Origin: Apostichopus japonicus
Lineage: Eukaryota; Echinodermata; Holothuroidea; Aspidochirotida; Stichopodidae
NCBI RefSeq assembly: GCF_037975245.1
Contig: NC_092567.1
Span: forward strand, 22,837,376 to 22,901,375
DNA length: 64,000 nucleotides
Direction of reading: 5' to 3'
Positions within the stretch are counted from its first letter, which is position 1. Every line of letters begins with the position of its first letter. Position numbers and translations under genes: made by a program. Below, one piece after another: positions 45,001 to 56,257 of this stretch. The notes beneath the pieces were generated by a model. It had not been told where the DNA came from, did no database searches, and worked only from the letters and a program-made list of their open reading frames with translations.

Positions 45001-48000
45001 GTATCATCAAAATGTGTTTGCATCAAGGAAAATTTGCCATTTAATGTCTGGAAGGTCCATCAATGGATGAAAGTGACAAAATTATTTGGTAAGACATCTT
45101 TGGTAGTTGTTAGAACAAAGTAATTTAGTACTTACAAACACTGGTCTCTTGACAACACTACCAGCATCCATGAATAGAGGAACACCACCAAAATACCTTT
45201 GATCTGCAAGAAAAAAGAAACAAAAAACGTGAAAACCTATTCCAGGAAAATGCTATAGCAGCATACTACGGAATATGAAAGATGTGTCCCTTTAGTAGTG
45301 TTGAATATATAAATTATAATATCTATGTAGAAATTATTCAAAGTGTAGTTTAATTAATGGCTTTACATTTAAACATTGAAATAAAAGATAAAACACTAAT
45401 GCGAATACAAAGGAACCATTATACCATTCACTAACATACAGGCTAAAATAAACAAATTTACCATAGAAAGCAAAACTCTGAATTGGTATTTCAGTCCTGC
45501 AATTTTCATTTTCAAAGTCACCGCAAATTATTGAAAAGGCAGCATCAACAAACACCATCGAAATATTTGAAGATGTCAAGTTATGTGAAACACAGATTCA
45601 CCGAGATATGATGTTGAGTATCAAAATAATCTACTCTTTTATTGAATAGAAAGAGAAATCAATTCACATGTTTGTTTCTTTGCAGCATGTGATTTAGAAG
45701 CTACCAGAAATATCCACAGAGCTGCGTTTAAAATATCATGCTTCATGAAGACAAAAACACAAAGGAATTCATGTAGACGGTAAACGTTTTGCTGATCTGA
45801 TGAAACATTCACAAGTTGCTGTAGAGAAAACGGTTACAAAGCTTGACTCACTTGCAAAGTGATTGAAGAACCGGTCCTCTGGTCCGAACATCTGGGATGG
45901 TCGGACGATGACTGCGTCGGGGAATTCTTCTAGGACCACCGATTCACCTGCAGCCTGTGTCAGTGATGGGTGATAAAACAGGATTAGAAGGAGGGCTAAG
46001 CAAAGACTATGTAGAGCAGAAGAAATAAACCAAAGGTATAAAGTAAAGCTAACCATTAAAGAAGATCAATATTTCAATTTTTAAGTAACATTTAAACCTT
46101 TTAACTTATGATGCTACTAATGAGTTAATTTAATTTAGAGTCTTGTAGCTTTCTTCCCAAAAATATTAGCAGCATTACCATGACAATGCCAAACTACCAA
46201 CTCTTCTTGGTCACAAACAAAGAAATCAGTCACCTTTGTCCGTAGAAACTTTGATTTGGATCCCAGATCTGCTCCTAAGGCAGAGAGGTGGATGAATCTC
46301 TCCACGTTTTCTTCTTTACAGATCTTGGCCATGTATCGTGGCAGCTCAATATGAATGTCCTCAAAGCTAAAGTTTCTCGTTTCGTAATCTTGACCGACCA
46401 AGTTGATGACCACATTGCAATGACTTACAATTTCTCTCATTTTGTCTTTGTCCCTGATATGAAAATCCTGTCAAATTGTAAAAAGAACAGCTGCAAATAA
46501 CAAAAACTGGTAAACAGAAATCTTCTCATCTTCTATAAATTCACATTTAGGTTAATATTATGAATTTAGAGGACCAAATATTTGATTTTTGTAAAATTCA
46601 TTGGTCATTTACAGACAAACTACCAAAAAAAAAATTCTTATGGTTGCTGACATACTTAATGAGGTACACAAAACTACCACTTTTCATTTCAAAGCACTTT
46701 GATGGAGGTTTAGTACCGGGAGAAAGTGTTCAAATTCTGTGTACATAGCAGTTTGATGGCTCTAAATTTGGTCTCTTACTGTATATATCATATAACATGT
46801 TTATATCTACAAAACCTGTTATACATCTTTGCACATATATCTATGCAATTTGATCAGTTTGTTTAGATCTATTTCTAAAGTTGTAGTTTGTGTTGGATTG
46901 TGACTTACCATCATAGTAACCAAGTCATATATATTTCACACATTATTTGTAGATTTAATTTCAGGATGGTATAATATATAGTACAAGATGAGTTACTCCT
47001 GCCAGTGTAGACAAAAGCACTTGAAGTACTTGTTTAAGAGTAAACTTGAGAAGGATAAATATTTAGTCAGTTAAGGGAAGCGACAAGTACTACAAGATTG
47101 ATACACATTAAGTGACATGTGTATGTAGAAGAAGTGCGCAATGAACATAGATATTCAGTGTGAGAGATTAAAGTATGTGATCCTATCATGGCTAAACATT
47201 TGAGCTAGATAAGGAACATTCTATTGGCAGACAATGATGCTTCTACTTAAGAGTAAAAATGTTTCACATTGTTAGTAGAAAAATACATTATCCCTATAAT
47301 ACTACATGTGGAATGTATGCTTAAGCTGTTAAGCTGTTAGTGTTCTCATTATTGAGAATTTTATTACAATGCAACAAATTTTTAGAGACATATTTTTTGT
47401 AGAAACATTTTGTTTTTAGAAACAGTTTTCATCTGTAGATAAACGATTGAACTGTCGTAAAGAAAAACTCAGACAATTTTGCCTCACTTGCCTAGACATC
47501 ATTCATCCAACTGTTGCAAGAAGCATTAACAAAATATCATTCATAAATTTTAAAAAGTTCATATGATCATATCTTCATGATACAATATGATAGCAGGATG
47601 TGATTTGTGACTAGTAACAGATGCAAAACTTGTCCAGAAAGTTTGTTATGCAATCATCTTTAACCACCAAAATATCTCTCCAGTACCTGGCTTGCTTTGT
47701 CCTTTATCAATTAACAGTTTTTCATAACTTTCATAACAGAGATTTGGCAATCTAGCTACCCAAATTGGAGCACAGATAGGCATATGTCAGTAGTAACAGT
47801 TCTTCAAACTAATCTGATCACAAAAGGCATATTACAAAATCATGAACTGTTCTCATGTATGATGTAGGTAACCTTTAAAATGATCTGCTTTCAATTATGT
47901 GAACCCTCAACTTCCGCTAGTGTTTCCATAATGAGGCAACGATACACAGGAAACATAGCCAATAAAGACTGACATAATGGTTTTGCCTGTTTATAAAAGA

Positions 48001-51000
48001 ATGATAGCCTCTTGGCAGTATGAGCTCCATTAACTGTAGAAAGGAAACTAGGGTATTAAGGTCAAGTTTAACAAGATCGTAGTCATAGCTACTGTCATGG
48101 ATTTGTTGACTGAATGAGAAATCTTACAGGATGTTCTGTGTGATATGAGGATTAGCCTTCTAGGTTGTATGAAAAAAATGCTGGTTTTCAAGGAAGGGCA
48201 ACATATCTCGGCAAATGTCTTGCAATGATGGTAAATAAACTGCTTATCCTTTGGGTAACCTCATTGTATAGGTTTCGTTCTATGTTTAAAAAATGATTTG
48301 TCATGTCAGGTGATCTTACAATTTAAGCCCTATAAACCATGTTCCCTGGAAGGTAAGACAGGTTGAGACTACAAAGGAAAGCTTTGGCAAAAGCAACTCA
48401 TTTCCATGTTGTTTTGATAAATACAAAAAAAAACAATACCAGGCCAGGGTAACTATTGTACTCCATTCAATCCGTGGAATTTTGATATAAGGAAGGAATA
48501 TGGAAAATATGAAGAAATGGAGGGTTTTTTCTTGAATTTTGGTTTGAGGATAAAATGGACAAATTCTGAAGGAAAAACCAAAACAAAACAAAACAACACA
48601 AACAATATAACAATGAAATGTCTTCCTTGAATAGAAATAGAACAATGGACTGCAAACCATGTGTTCTACCAATTGAACTGTCCAGCTCTGTACATAATCT
48701 AATTAGCATCGATCAGTTTCAACAATTTCACGTTTTCTTTTCTAGAGGTGCAAGTCAAAAAGTCATTGTACCTGGCAATATTATGGGACAGAGGACCTCA
48801 ATCATGCCAGTGTTTTTTTTATTCTGGTATCATTTTTTTCCCCTTCCAAAGGAAGTATTATGATGATAGACTATTTTGAAATTTGGACACTTACCCTATA
48901 CAGTAGTTGTCCTAGGTCTCCCATTACTTTGAAATGGTTTAAATTGTAGGGTTCACACCTGTATGGAATCATCACTTGCGATCCATCACGGCCTGTAAAA
49001 TTAAAGAGAAAACAGGTGAAGTTTCTTTTATGGGTTATCAAACATATATAAATAAGTTATAATGCAATAAATGAGTTTGGTGAGCTACAATTAATCGGTC
49101 AATAGTCTATCCCTCCTTTATCAGAAATAGTCTTCTTCTATTGGAACTAAAACTATTTTGAGATTGTAAAATTTTATGACAATATACTTTATGTGATGTG
49201 TCAATCTCAGTCCTTTCAGGTGTTGATAGAATTGGATGAATGCTGGGAAAATGCTTGGAAGGTTTACAACTTTTAATAGAGCTAGAAATATTTTGAGCTC
49301 TGGAGTTGTAAATAGATAATTAATAAGATTAAAGCAGATACTTCTGAATCTTGATCTATTATGTCTGGTCTCTTTCTACTTTCTGGGATACCTTTCATGT
49401 TACATTGGGTAACCACTACCCCTGGGATATAAGTGAAGTCAGTGAGGGCACTTCATTTTTGGGATTAACAGATCAGTTTAACTCTCAGGTAAATGATGTG
49501 AGGAGGTAAGTTTACTGTTTGAATAAATTCCTGTTGAGCTATAAAGGAAGATATTGTTACTGCATTGACTGTTAGGCCAGGAGTGGGCACGAAATTGATT
49601 TTGCGAGCAAAACCTGAAGGAAGCACTAGTAACTCCCTGTGATTATAGTACGAATGTTACATTATGTGGGAATTAAGAGATCAGACTGTTCTACATGTAC
49701 TCACTGCTCATCTGTTACATAGAAATATTCTACCACAAACTTTTTTCTCTCCTATAGGGTCCTTGATGTGGACTTGAGTGTCCCTCCTGATCCTTTTTTT
49801 TTATCTACTAAACGAAACCAAACAAGCCCTATATTTGGTCATTCAGTGAATCAAGTCGTTGCTTGATGTTAGAAAATAAAAACATTTGCTCCGATATTAC
49901 ATGGTCCAGCAGACCGTATTTATAGGTCTTGAAAACCTAGCAGGCTACTAGAAATTTTCACACAGGTCACACTTTCTTCACCTGTTTAGTATCTTTTTCA
50001 TAGCGTTTTGTCTACTCTATGATGATATCTTGGTATGCTTTAGAAACACAACACAGCTTGTCAAATTGTTCATTCCAAATTTCCAAGCAACTAATAACTG
50101 CTTACCTAGTCTACTGACAACATATCTGCCCAGAAACCCTGTCGCCCCAAAGACAGCTGCTACTACTCCACTGAATGAAGAGCGTCCACCAGTTCCTTTG
50201 GGGACCAGCGCTTCATGGTATGAGCTGGCATGCCTGTTGCTTTGCGATTGGGTCACAAGTGATGCCAGAGGTCTCAGTGTGGAACCTACAGAACAAAGAA
50301 TTAGGAAACAAAAATTATTTTTCCATGTGATTGAAGTTTTCTGGAGTTCTTGTAGTAATATTTCTATATGCCTTTAAGTTGTGCCATAAGTTTCATTAGC
50401 TATAAGATGTTTTATGTAGCACTTGAAGTAGAGTGATTCACTATGTATATTTTAGGGATGCACCGGATCCAAATTTTTGGATCCGGCCGGAACCGGATTT
50501 TGCCGGATAGTACATGAAATCCGGCCGGATAAAATCCGGCCGGAACCGGATTTTTTCATTACACAAAGAAAATCATTAATAAGAAGTAGAAGTATGAAAC
50601 AAGGATAATCTTAGGTGAGGTATACGCATATTATAAAGAAGGTGAAATTAAGACCCCATTTATGAGATTAAATATGACTTGAAGTGGTGTAATCTACATT
50701 CTTTAATAAAATAACTACAATATAATTGTTGACAAGCTTGATACAGTATGTAAATTTGTTTGCTGGAAAAATACTGCATACTACCTATGAAGTTTGTTTT
50801 AAAACCATTTAATAGATTGTTTCACACATAAAAATTCAGAGAAAACATGAATGCCAACAATAATGGGAAAGTAAAGATTCAATGGAACAGTATTTTGACT
50901 GATAAGTATATGAATGGTCTATTTTAACTGCACAATATTAACTGATGAAGGCTGCAAGATATGATTTCACTGCAAACTGCTTTTTTTGTATATAGCTTCA

Positions 51001-52127
51001 TGTTATTACAGTAGTTGTATTATTTTGGTTGATCTTTAGAAACAGTGGGTCAGACCACTGAGAAATTAAATTAAACATGTTAAACCTAATTTTTCTTTAC
51101 TTTGAATGTTTTTATTAATTTTTGAAAATAGTTTACATTGATTTAAGTTAATACCAACACCTTTTTAAGGAATAATTCAGGCCAGATTTTGAAAAAGATC
51201 CGGCCGGAACCGGAACCGGATAATTGCTCACTATCCGGCCGGATTGTCCGGCCGGACCGTATATCCGGTGCATCCCTAGACTATATTTTATACATTTCTA
51301 TACATATTAATCTCATTCTCCCATCAAGTTTGAAAATAAAGGATAATGTAAGCTATTCAGTTTCATTTATTTATTTTGTCATGTTCAGCTCATTATTTCA
51401 CACATACATTCATGCATGTGTGATACGTCAGTGCAAAAACAAGGCAAAACCCTTGGTCAGATAACATACTGATACAGTCAGAACAATCTATACTGTAACT
51501 TAAACAGTTATACTTACAGCTCAAGTGACTTCACTATAGATAAAGTTATAAATTTTACGAGTTATCTGCATAACTGCATGTACTGTACCAAGCATTTTTC
51601 TTACTGCGTAGCCTAGGCGGGTATGACTGTTGATGGGCCCCAACTGTATTTGCTAAGGTAGCATAACAACTAATGTTCAGGCCTAAGACAGGGACCTAGG
51701 CATGTGACATAGGCCTAGTCCTAACAGGAGTGGGGCTGACAGCGACACAAGTTACATGACTTGATAGCACATCAACTTATAAGTCTGGTACGCCTAGACT
51801 AGGATACATAGTAATTAGTATTAGTAAGTAGCCTAACTTAAGCTACGGGGTGAGTAAGTACTTAAACTAGTATTAGTTAATAGTAGCCTAACTAACATTA
51901 CGGGCTAGCCTAACGAGTAACGTTAGTATATTTACTCATTATTGAACGGTACAATATCGTTAAGCCGGTGAGACATTCCGAACGAGTATAAACAAAGTGA
52001 TAATTAAGCCATTACATGCTACAAGCAATAATAAAAAAGCCAGGTAGGGTTGGTTGTTGAAAACATCACCTTGTAGGCCTAATGTTAGATGCTGTTTTGT
52101 CCGGAGGACAGTCTTCAAAGCAGCCAT
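41901..52127 (-). CDS. NDUFA9: NDUFA9, complex I 39-kDa accessory subunit
   Basis: Complete nine-exon gene. NDUFA9 is an accessory subunit of mitochondrial NADH:ubiquinone oxidoreductase; it has an atypical short-chain-dehydrogenase Rossmann fold that binds NADPH and sits near the quinone site on the matrix side (known of the family). Exons: 52127-52070, 50285-50106, 48992-48895, 46467-46234, 45954-45852, 45203-45136, 44231-44155, 43116-42954, 42068-41901. The total is 1149 nt, 382 residues; human is 377. All borders are GT/AG and all phases join. Residues 1-40 are basic and look like a mitochondrial presequence; GATGFLG at 66-72 is the dinucleotide loop; IPYRCE and MGDLGQLL follow, then [11 protein letters not shown] near 126-136, the [13 protein letters not shown] segment and a C-terminus rich in acidic residues. 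Introns carry MITEs and SINE pieces. Confidence 0.96.
42166..42324 (+). mobile_element. tRNA-derived SINE, family 1, 5'-truncated copy
   Basis: Only the 3' part is present: GTGCCCCAGGAGGTATTGTT, CACACTTTGGTGTGTGGGTG, then the tail CTTCAACTTTAACTTTAA. 5' truncation is the usual result of incomplete reverse transcription. It lies in the last intron of NDUFA9, opposite to the gene. Confidence 0.78.
42513..42874. mobile_element. hAT-type MITE (362 bp) in an NDUFA9 intron
   Basis: Ends TAGTGGTTCTCAAACTTT and TTTGAGAACCACTG are inverted repeats of the CAGTGGTTCTCAA type well known from hAT/Charlie elements. Flanks GATTATGA (42505-42512) and GATTAGAA (42875-42882) match at 6 of 8 bases, consistent with an aged 8-bp duplication. 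The interior is C-rich (GCGCCCCCGGAGAC, TGCCCCCAGGGAG). Confidence 0.82.
42954..43116 (-). CDS. NDUFA9: NDUFA9 exon 8
   Basis: 163 nt, acceptor CATTCTTAG, donor GTAAGT. Encodes [20 protein letters not shown] and onward through [14 protein letters not shown]. Confidence 0.93.
44155..44231 (-). CDS. NDUFA9: NDUFA9 exon 7
   Basis: 77 nt, acceptor CGTTTCTAAG, donor GTAAGC. Encodes [20 protein letters not shown] and KIELA, matching the DVA-x-A-(I/V) helix of the family. Confidence 0.92.
45136..45203 (-). CDS. NDUFA9: NDUFA9 exon 6
   Basis: 68 nt, acceptor TTCTTGCAG, donor GTAAGT. Encodes [20 protein letters not shown] and VF. Confidence 0.92.
45852..45954 (-). CDS. NDUFA9: NDUFA9 exon 5
   Basis: 103 nt, acceptor ACTGACACAG, donor GTGAGT. 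Encodes [20 protein letters not shown] and [14 protein letters not shown], the conserved RPS-x-(M/I)-(F/Y)-G segment. Confidence 0.94.
46234..46467 (-). CDS. NDUFA9: NDUFA9 exon 4
   Basis: 234 nt, phase 0 on both sides, acceptor AATTTGACAG, donor GTGACT. Encodes [39 protein letters not shown] and [13 protein letters not shown], the SDR-type central sheet. Confidence 0.94.
48895..48992 (-). CDS. NDUFA9: NDUFA9 exon 3
   Basis: 98 nt, acceptor AATTTTACAG, donor GTAAGT. Encodes [20 protein letters not shown] and [11 protein letters not shown]; the IPYRC and GDLGQL words are strongly conserved in the family. Confidence 0.92.
50106..50285 (-). CDS. NDUFA9: NDUFA9 exon 2: Rossmann glycine loop
   Basis: 180 nt, acceptor TGTTCTGTAG, donor GTAAGC. 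Ends the presequence and encodes [20 protein letters not shown], the first beta strand and the GxxGxxG dinucleotide-binding loop. Confidence 0.94.
50453..51278. mobile_element. hAT-type MITE with CCGG repeats (0.83 kb)
   Basis: Ends TAGGGATGCACCGGAT and ATCCGGTGCATCCCTA, followed inward by many copies of ATCCGGCCGGAACCGG-type words on both sides; the middle is AT-rich. Flanks GTATATTT on the left and CTATATTT two bases beyond the right end suggest an imperfect 8-bp duplication. It lies in the first intron of NDUFA9. Confidence 0.85.
52070..52127 (-). CDS. NDUFA9: NDUFA9 exon 1: start codon and presequence
   Basis: ATG in the context GTCAAAATGG, encoding [19 protein letters not shown] and one base of the next codon; donor GTGATG. 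It is basic with no acidic residue, as in mitochondrial import signals. Confidence 0.88.
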
Positions 52128-53421
52128 TTTGACGAACTAGGTCTCACCGCCACTTAGCAGCAAAAAGTTAGCATATATCTACAATACGGAAGTGGTAACA
52201 TGTAAAAATTATTGGTGCCGATAAAGCGTTTTTCTGTTGATTTGGAACAAATGAACTTCTTTACAACGATCTCACGAAAATTGAATCCATAACTTGTGGT
52301 AATCACTATCTTTCTTTCTTGATTTCCGGTTATAGCTAGCTTAACTGTGGATTAGCCAATGCCTGTCGGTGTTATTCATTACTGTTGTGTTAGTAATGTT
52401 TGCCTGTAGGCAGACTAGGCTACACAGCCTACAGTTAGTCCTACACATGTAGCCTAACCTGAATTAATAGTAGTACAGTACATATACGTAGTACTAACGT
52501 TGTAAGAGTGCTTGTAATAGTAATACTAATATTAACACCAAGGCTAGCACTACTACTACTAGTAACTTTCATGAAATTACTAATACTAGGCTTAACCCAT
52601 TTCACACATTTTTTTGCTGAAATATTGCTTGTAGATTGTTACAGTTTCTCCTTGAGATTTGTATAAAGTGTCTTTAGTCTACCAAGGCCAAAATTATAAC
52701 TGATAGTGATAAGGTAAACTAGTAACACTATTACTTAGTAAAAGTTAGGCTTAGACTTACACTAGGGCCTGATTTCAAGCCCTCTACTTCTAGTTTTAAT
52801 TTTACATACTTACTAGGAGTAATTACCCTTACCTAAACCTTTTTTCTGCAGTAGGTAAATAGTACTTGGATTAATTGCAGAATACCCCGCAACTTTGAAG
52901 CAACACCCATAAGAAAGGTTGGCGACTGCATCGGTAGGCAGTCTAGGCTAGCAATAATATTCAGAGAGAAATGCCAACAAATGTATCAATGTATCATGTG
53001 TTGTGGCTACACTGTAGGTTTATTTATGCATAGGGAAGTTCAATACGAAGAGGGATGCCAAAAAGAATCTTAAGTTCAATGTATTATGCTGTTGTGGCTA
53101 CACCGTCTACACGGTTCCTCTTTTCACCATTCCTTTTAAGAGCGACCCAACACAATTATTACAATGGGACAAAATTAAAATTAAGCATAAGGAAGTTCAT
53201 TATGAGGAGAAATGCCCAAAATAAAAGTTTTAATGCATTATGCTGTTGCTTTTCAATTCGACATGATGTGTAAAATTTAAATTCCTTACTGCCTGAAACA
53301 GCCAAATCACTCAGTTTATAGAATGTGAATTTGAACAAGTTTATTATTATAATTAAACAATGGTTTGTGAGATATGAAAGAGTAATAACAATTATTGTTG
53401 TATGTTCTTTTCTTTCCACAG
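52128..53421. promoter_or_regulatory. Intergenic region between NDUFA9 and TXNL4A, probable bidirectional promoter
   Basis: The two genes face away from each other. ACGGAAGTG at 52186-52194 and ATTTCCGGTTA at 52322-52332 (AACCGGAAAT on the minus strand) fit the ETS/GABP core CCGGAAGT, which is typical of promoters of respiratory-chain genes. No TATA box was seen. The TXNL4A first exon, expected to be noncoding, should lie in the left part; its donor could not be fixed. GCCTAAC/GTTAGGC words are frequent. Promoter function is inference. Confidence 0.5.
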
Positions 53422-53496
53422 CGCTTTTCACATTATTACGGCTGCTGTCTGAAACAAAGCAAAATTGTAAGCTAATCGGGACCATCAAAAGTCACC
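53422..53496 (+). other. TXNL4A: TXNL4A 5' UTR part of the coding exon
   Basis: CTTTTCTTTCCACAG at 53407-53421 is a strong splice acceptor just upstream of the CDS, implying an intron in the 5' UTR and a noncoding first exon nearer to NDUFA9. The start context is GTCACCATGT. Confidence 0.6.
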
Positions 53497-53925
53497 ATGT
53501 CTTACATGCTCCCTCATTTGCAGAATGGATGGCAAGTAGACCAGGCAATTTTATCTGAGGAGGACCGTGTGGTTGTTATACGATTTGGGCATGACTGGGA
53601 TCCTACCTGTATGTCCATGGATGAAATTCTCTTCAAAATTGCGGACAAGTGCAAAAATTACGCGGTATTTTTCTTGGTCGATGTGTCTCAAGTGCCGGAT
53701 TTCAACAAAATGTACGAGTTGTACGATCCTTGCACTGTTATGTTTTTCTACAGAAACAAACACATCATGATTGATTTGGGTACTGGAAACAACAATAAAA
53801 TTAACTGGTCTTTGGAAGATCCTCAAGAGATGGTTGACATTGTTGAAACAGTTTACAGGGGTGCAAGGAAAGGAAGAGGTCTAGTGGTGTCACCTAAAGA
53901 CTATTCAACAAAATATCGATATTAA
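53497..53925 (+). CDS. TXNL4A: TXNL4A (DIM1), U5 snRNP 15-kDa protein
   Basis: Complete 142-residue protein in one exon, the family's usual length. DIM1/TXNL4A has a thioredoxin fold and is part of the U5 and U4/U6.U5 snRNP, needed for pre-spliceosome activation (known). The N-terminus SYMLPHLQNGWQVDQAIL, the RFGHDWDPTC strand, VPDFNKMYELYDPCTVMFF and the C-terminus GARKGRGLVVSPKDYSTKYR are almost unchanged from other animals. Divergence is limited to about residues 38-65 and 106-120 (for example KIADKCKNYAVFFLVDVSQV). No active-site CxxC is expected in this family and none is seen. The CDS is not interrupted here, whereas vertebrate genes have introns; the acceptor upstream argues against a simple processed copy. 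Confidence 0.97.
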   Translation: MSYMLPHLQNGWQVDQAILSEEDRVVVIRFGHDWDPTCMSMDEILFKIADKCKNYAVFFLVDVSQVPDFNKMYELYDPCTVMFFYRNKHIMIDLGTGNNNKINWSLEDPQEMVDIVETVYRGARKGRGLVVSPKDYSTKYRY

Positions 53926-53987
53926 GAAACTTGTTACAACCTTTTTCTGTTTTCCTTTATTTTATATCTCCTCACTATTTTCCTCCT

Positions 53988-53993
53988 ATTAAA
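53988..53993 (+). terminator. TXNL4A: Possible polyadenylation signal of TXNL4A
   Basis: ATTAAA, 63 bases after the stop codon, followed by a T-rich stretch. It is a common variant signal; a longer 3' UTR ending near AATAAA at about 55746 is also possible. Confidence 0.4.
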
Positions 53994-55854
53994 TTTTCCT
54001 TTCTGCAACCATCGATATTTGTTTAATTTTCTTGACCTAGTCGCATACAGGGGGTAGGCTCAGTGTATACATAATTGGATGATTTGTGGACTCATTTTGC
54101 TACCTCTACCTGCTTGACACAAAAACTTTTCTTGGTTAATATTTCTTCTAACTAGCAAGCTCACTTTTTCAAATCTTTCAAGCTTTTTGTTCGTTTACAA
54201 CTGTTTCCAGTCTAACAGACTCTCCCCCCAGTACAGAACAGCTTCATGAAATATTTCGCCATACTGCATTAGACGTTTCACATCTCTTACAGATTCTCGC
54301 ATTGTATGGCTAATATTCCATTTCATTTGTAACTTGTAAGCTCTTATAATTTATCACTACGGAATATTTATGAATAGCAGTTCCAAAAAAATTAATATAC
54401 TTTAAAAAATATTTCTTGTGCTTCTAAGGTCTAGTCAGATCAGATGCAGCTGGACTGGGGTTATATGTTTATAGATCAAAGTCATAGGTGGAAGCCTGTA
54501 TAGTCCACATTCACAATATTTTGTTTGATCAAAGTTTTCCTCACATCCAGAATTGTTCTCATTTCCAGACATTATTTAGTTAGAATTAATCATATCATTA
54601 CGTGATCTGTCTTGAGCTTATGTTAAGCATAGTACAATACTTCAGTGTACTAGCTGCTATCCGGGGGATGGTCAGCAAAACCTAGAAATAAGCTTCGATT
54701 GTCTAGTTTTGGGGAATTTCATTTATTTTTACTGCCTACAGTACAGGGAGTAATTCAGTGTTCAATAGTTTGTGTAGCATTTTCAAAGCTCTGGATTTTT
54801 TCTCTCATTGAATGCTATATTTCCTGTGTAGAAACCTGCTATACGTATTAACACTTGTATATCAACTTGACCATTTTGTATAGCAGTTTGCAATGCGATA
54901 CTGGATAAAGTATTCCATGCAGTAGGCTTAGTCTGTGTCTGTTCTTTCAAAAAGCATCAGACCAGGCAGATATGTTTGAGCATGGCAGGTTTGACAGGTA
55001 CTTGATTAATGGTAGATTTGTATTTAAGTACTTCATTGCATTGTATGTGCAGTATGACTATAGCCAACAAATTCACAAATATCATAAAAAAAGTCTTTAA
55101 GTTGTATTGCAATTTGCAACAACTTTTTTTGTCTTTGAGAAAGTTGCCATATCCTGTGTTGTTTTCCTAAGGCTTAATCCGAATGACAAAAGAGGTTATG
55201 CATTTCAAAGTTTCAATATTAATTATTAACCGTTAGTGCTTAAAAGAGGTAATATAAAGGGTGACAGAACATGAGGGGGATGTTGTTCCAATTCAAAGAA
55301 ATCTGTTTCGATGAAATTCATTTGATGTGGCATTTCATTCTATATTGTTTGAGTGGACTGGGAAATTGAAAACAAACTTTAAAATGTCTTTTGTTCTTTT
55401 CAAGTTTATGTTAAGTCTTGGAACTACAGTAGTTAGGTTTTACTTATTTTGTGACTTCTGTGAAAGGATGTCAGCATTTCTGTTACTGTTTTGACTTGAC
55501 ATGTTTTTTGTTGGTAAATGTTTCTTTTCTTATCATGAGAGGGAGGGGATGTACTTTTTAAGTTTTATGTATATTATTAATTTAATGCATACACAAAGGC
55601 ATTTCAAAACCAAAATGCCAACTTCTAAGATAATATTTTGGGGAAGGAAGTTACGTTTGAACAGGATTTAGTGTAAAAACTGAATGTGACATATGTATTC
55701 TCACAACTTGCAAATTACACATTCATGAGCTACCTTATCCATGCTAAATAAAAAGCGGGTAAGATAATCCAGTCGCTGTTTTAGTTCTTTTTGCGTGGAC
55801 GTGTTCAATGATGAGAAAACTCTTTACCTTCCCCCAGACTTGTAGCACAAGTAG
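53994..55854. other. Noncoding stretch downstream of TXNL4A
   Basis: AT-rich DNA without exons. It may contain a long 3' UTR of TXNL4A, since AATAAA occurs at about 55746. No repeats with readable ends were seen before the SINE at 55.86 kb. Confidence 0.4.
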
Positions 55855-55856
55855 TA

Positions 55857-56155
55857 CCGGTGCTGTGGCCGAGTGGATAAAGGTGGTGGCATTTGAGGCA
55901 ATGAGGCTTAGAAATTGAGAGGTTCGGGGTTTGATCTCCGGCAGGGTCATAGTAAGTTGGGTGTTCGTCCAAGAGGAATCTACAGTTTACCATCTGAAAT
56001 GACTTTCTTAAACTGAAAAGATTCCAAATGTGAGTTAAAATGTTTAACTGGAAACCAACCGAAGTGTAAGTTGTAATCCATAAGCCCTTGTGGGCTTCTC
56101 CCACGTCCGTGGTCGCATAAGCGTGGTATAAATAACTGCCTGATGATTAACATAT
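55857..56155 (+). mobile_element. tRNA-derived SINE, family 2, copy 2 (uninterrupted)
   Basis: Head GGTGCTGTGGCCGAGTGGAT with box A character, GAGGCTTAGAAATTGAGAGG and box B-like GGTTTGATCTC, then CCATCTGAAATGACTTTCTT, GTGTAAGTTGTAATCCATAA and AAGCCC...GGGCTTCTCCC. It matches the minus-strand composite at 9.06-11.05 kb and is its empty site for the hAT insertion. Confidence 0.85.
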
Positions 56156-56257
56156 AAAAGCTCTAAGTTCCACTGGTGTAAGTATGAGTAGTACAAGGCT
56201 CCAAGGACGAGTACAAGGATATAATTTACGTAAGTCTATATACTTTTTTTAAGGAAA

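Noticed and set aside
53159..53488. 109-codon minus-strand frame upstream of TXNL4A
   Set aside because: Overlaps the TXNL4A 5' intron and acceptor; hydrophobic low-complexity with no family.
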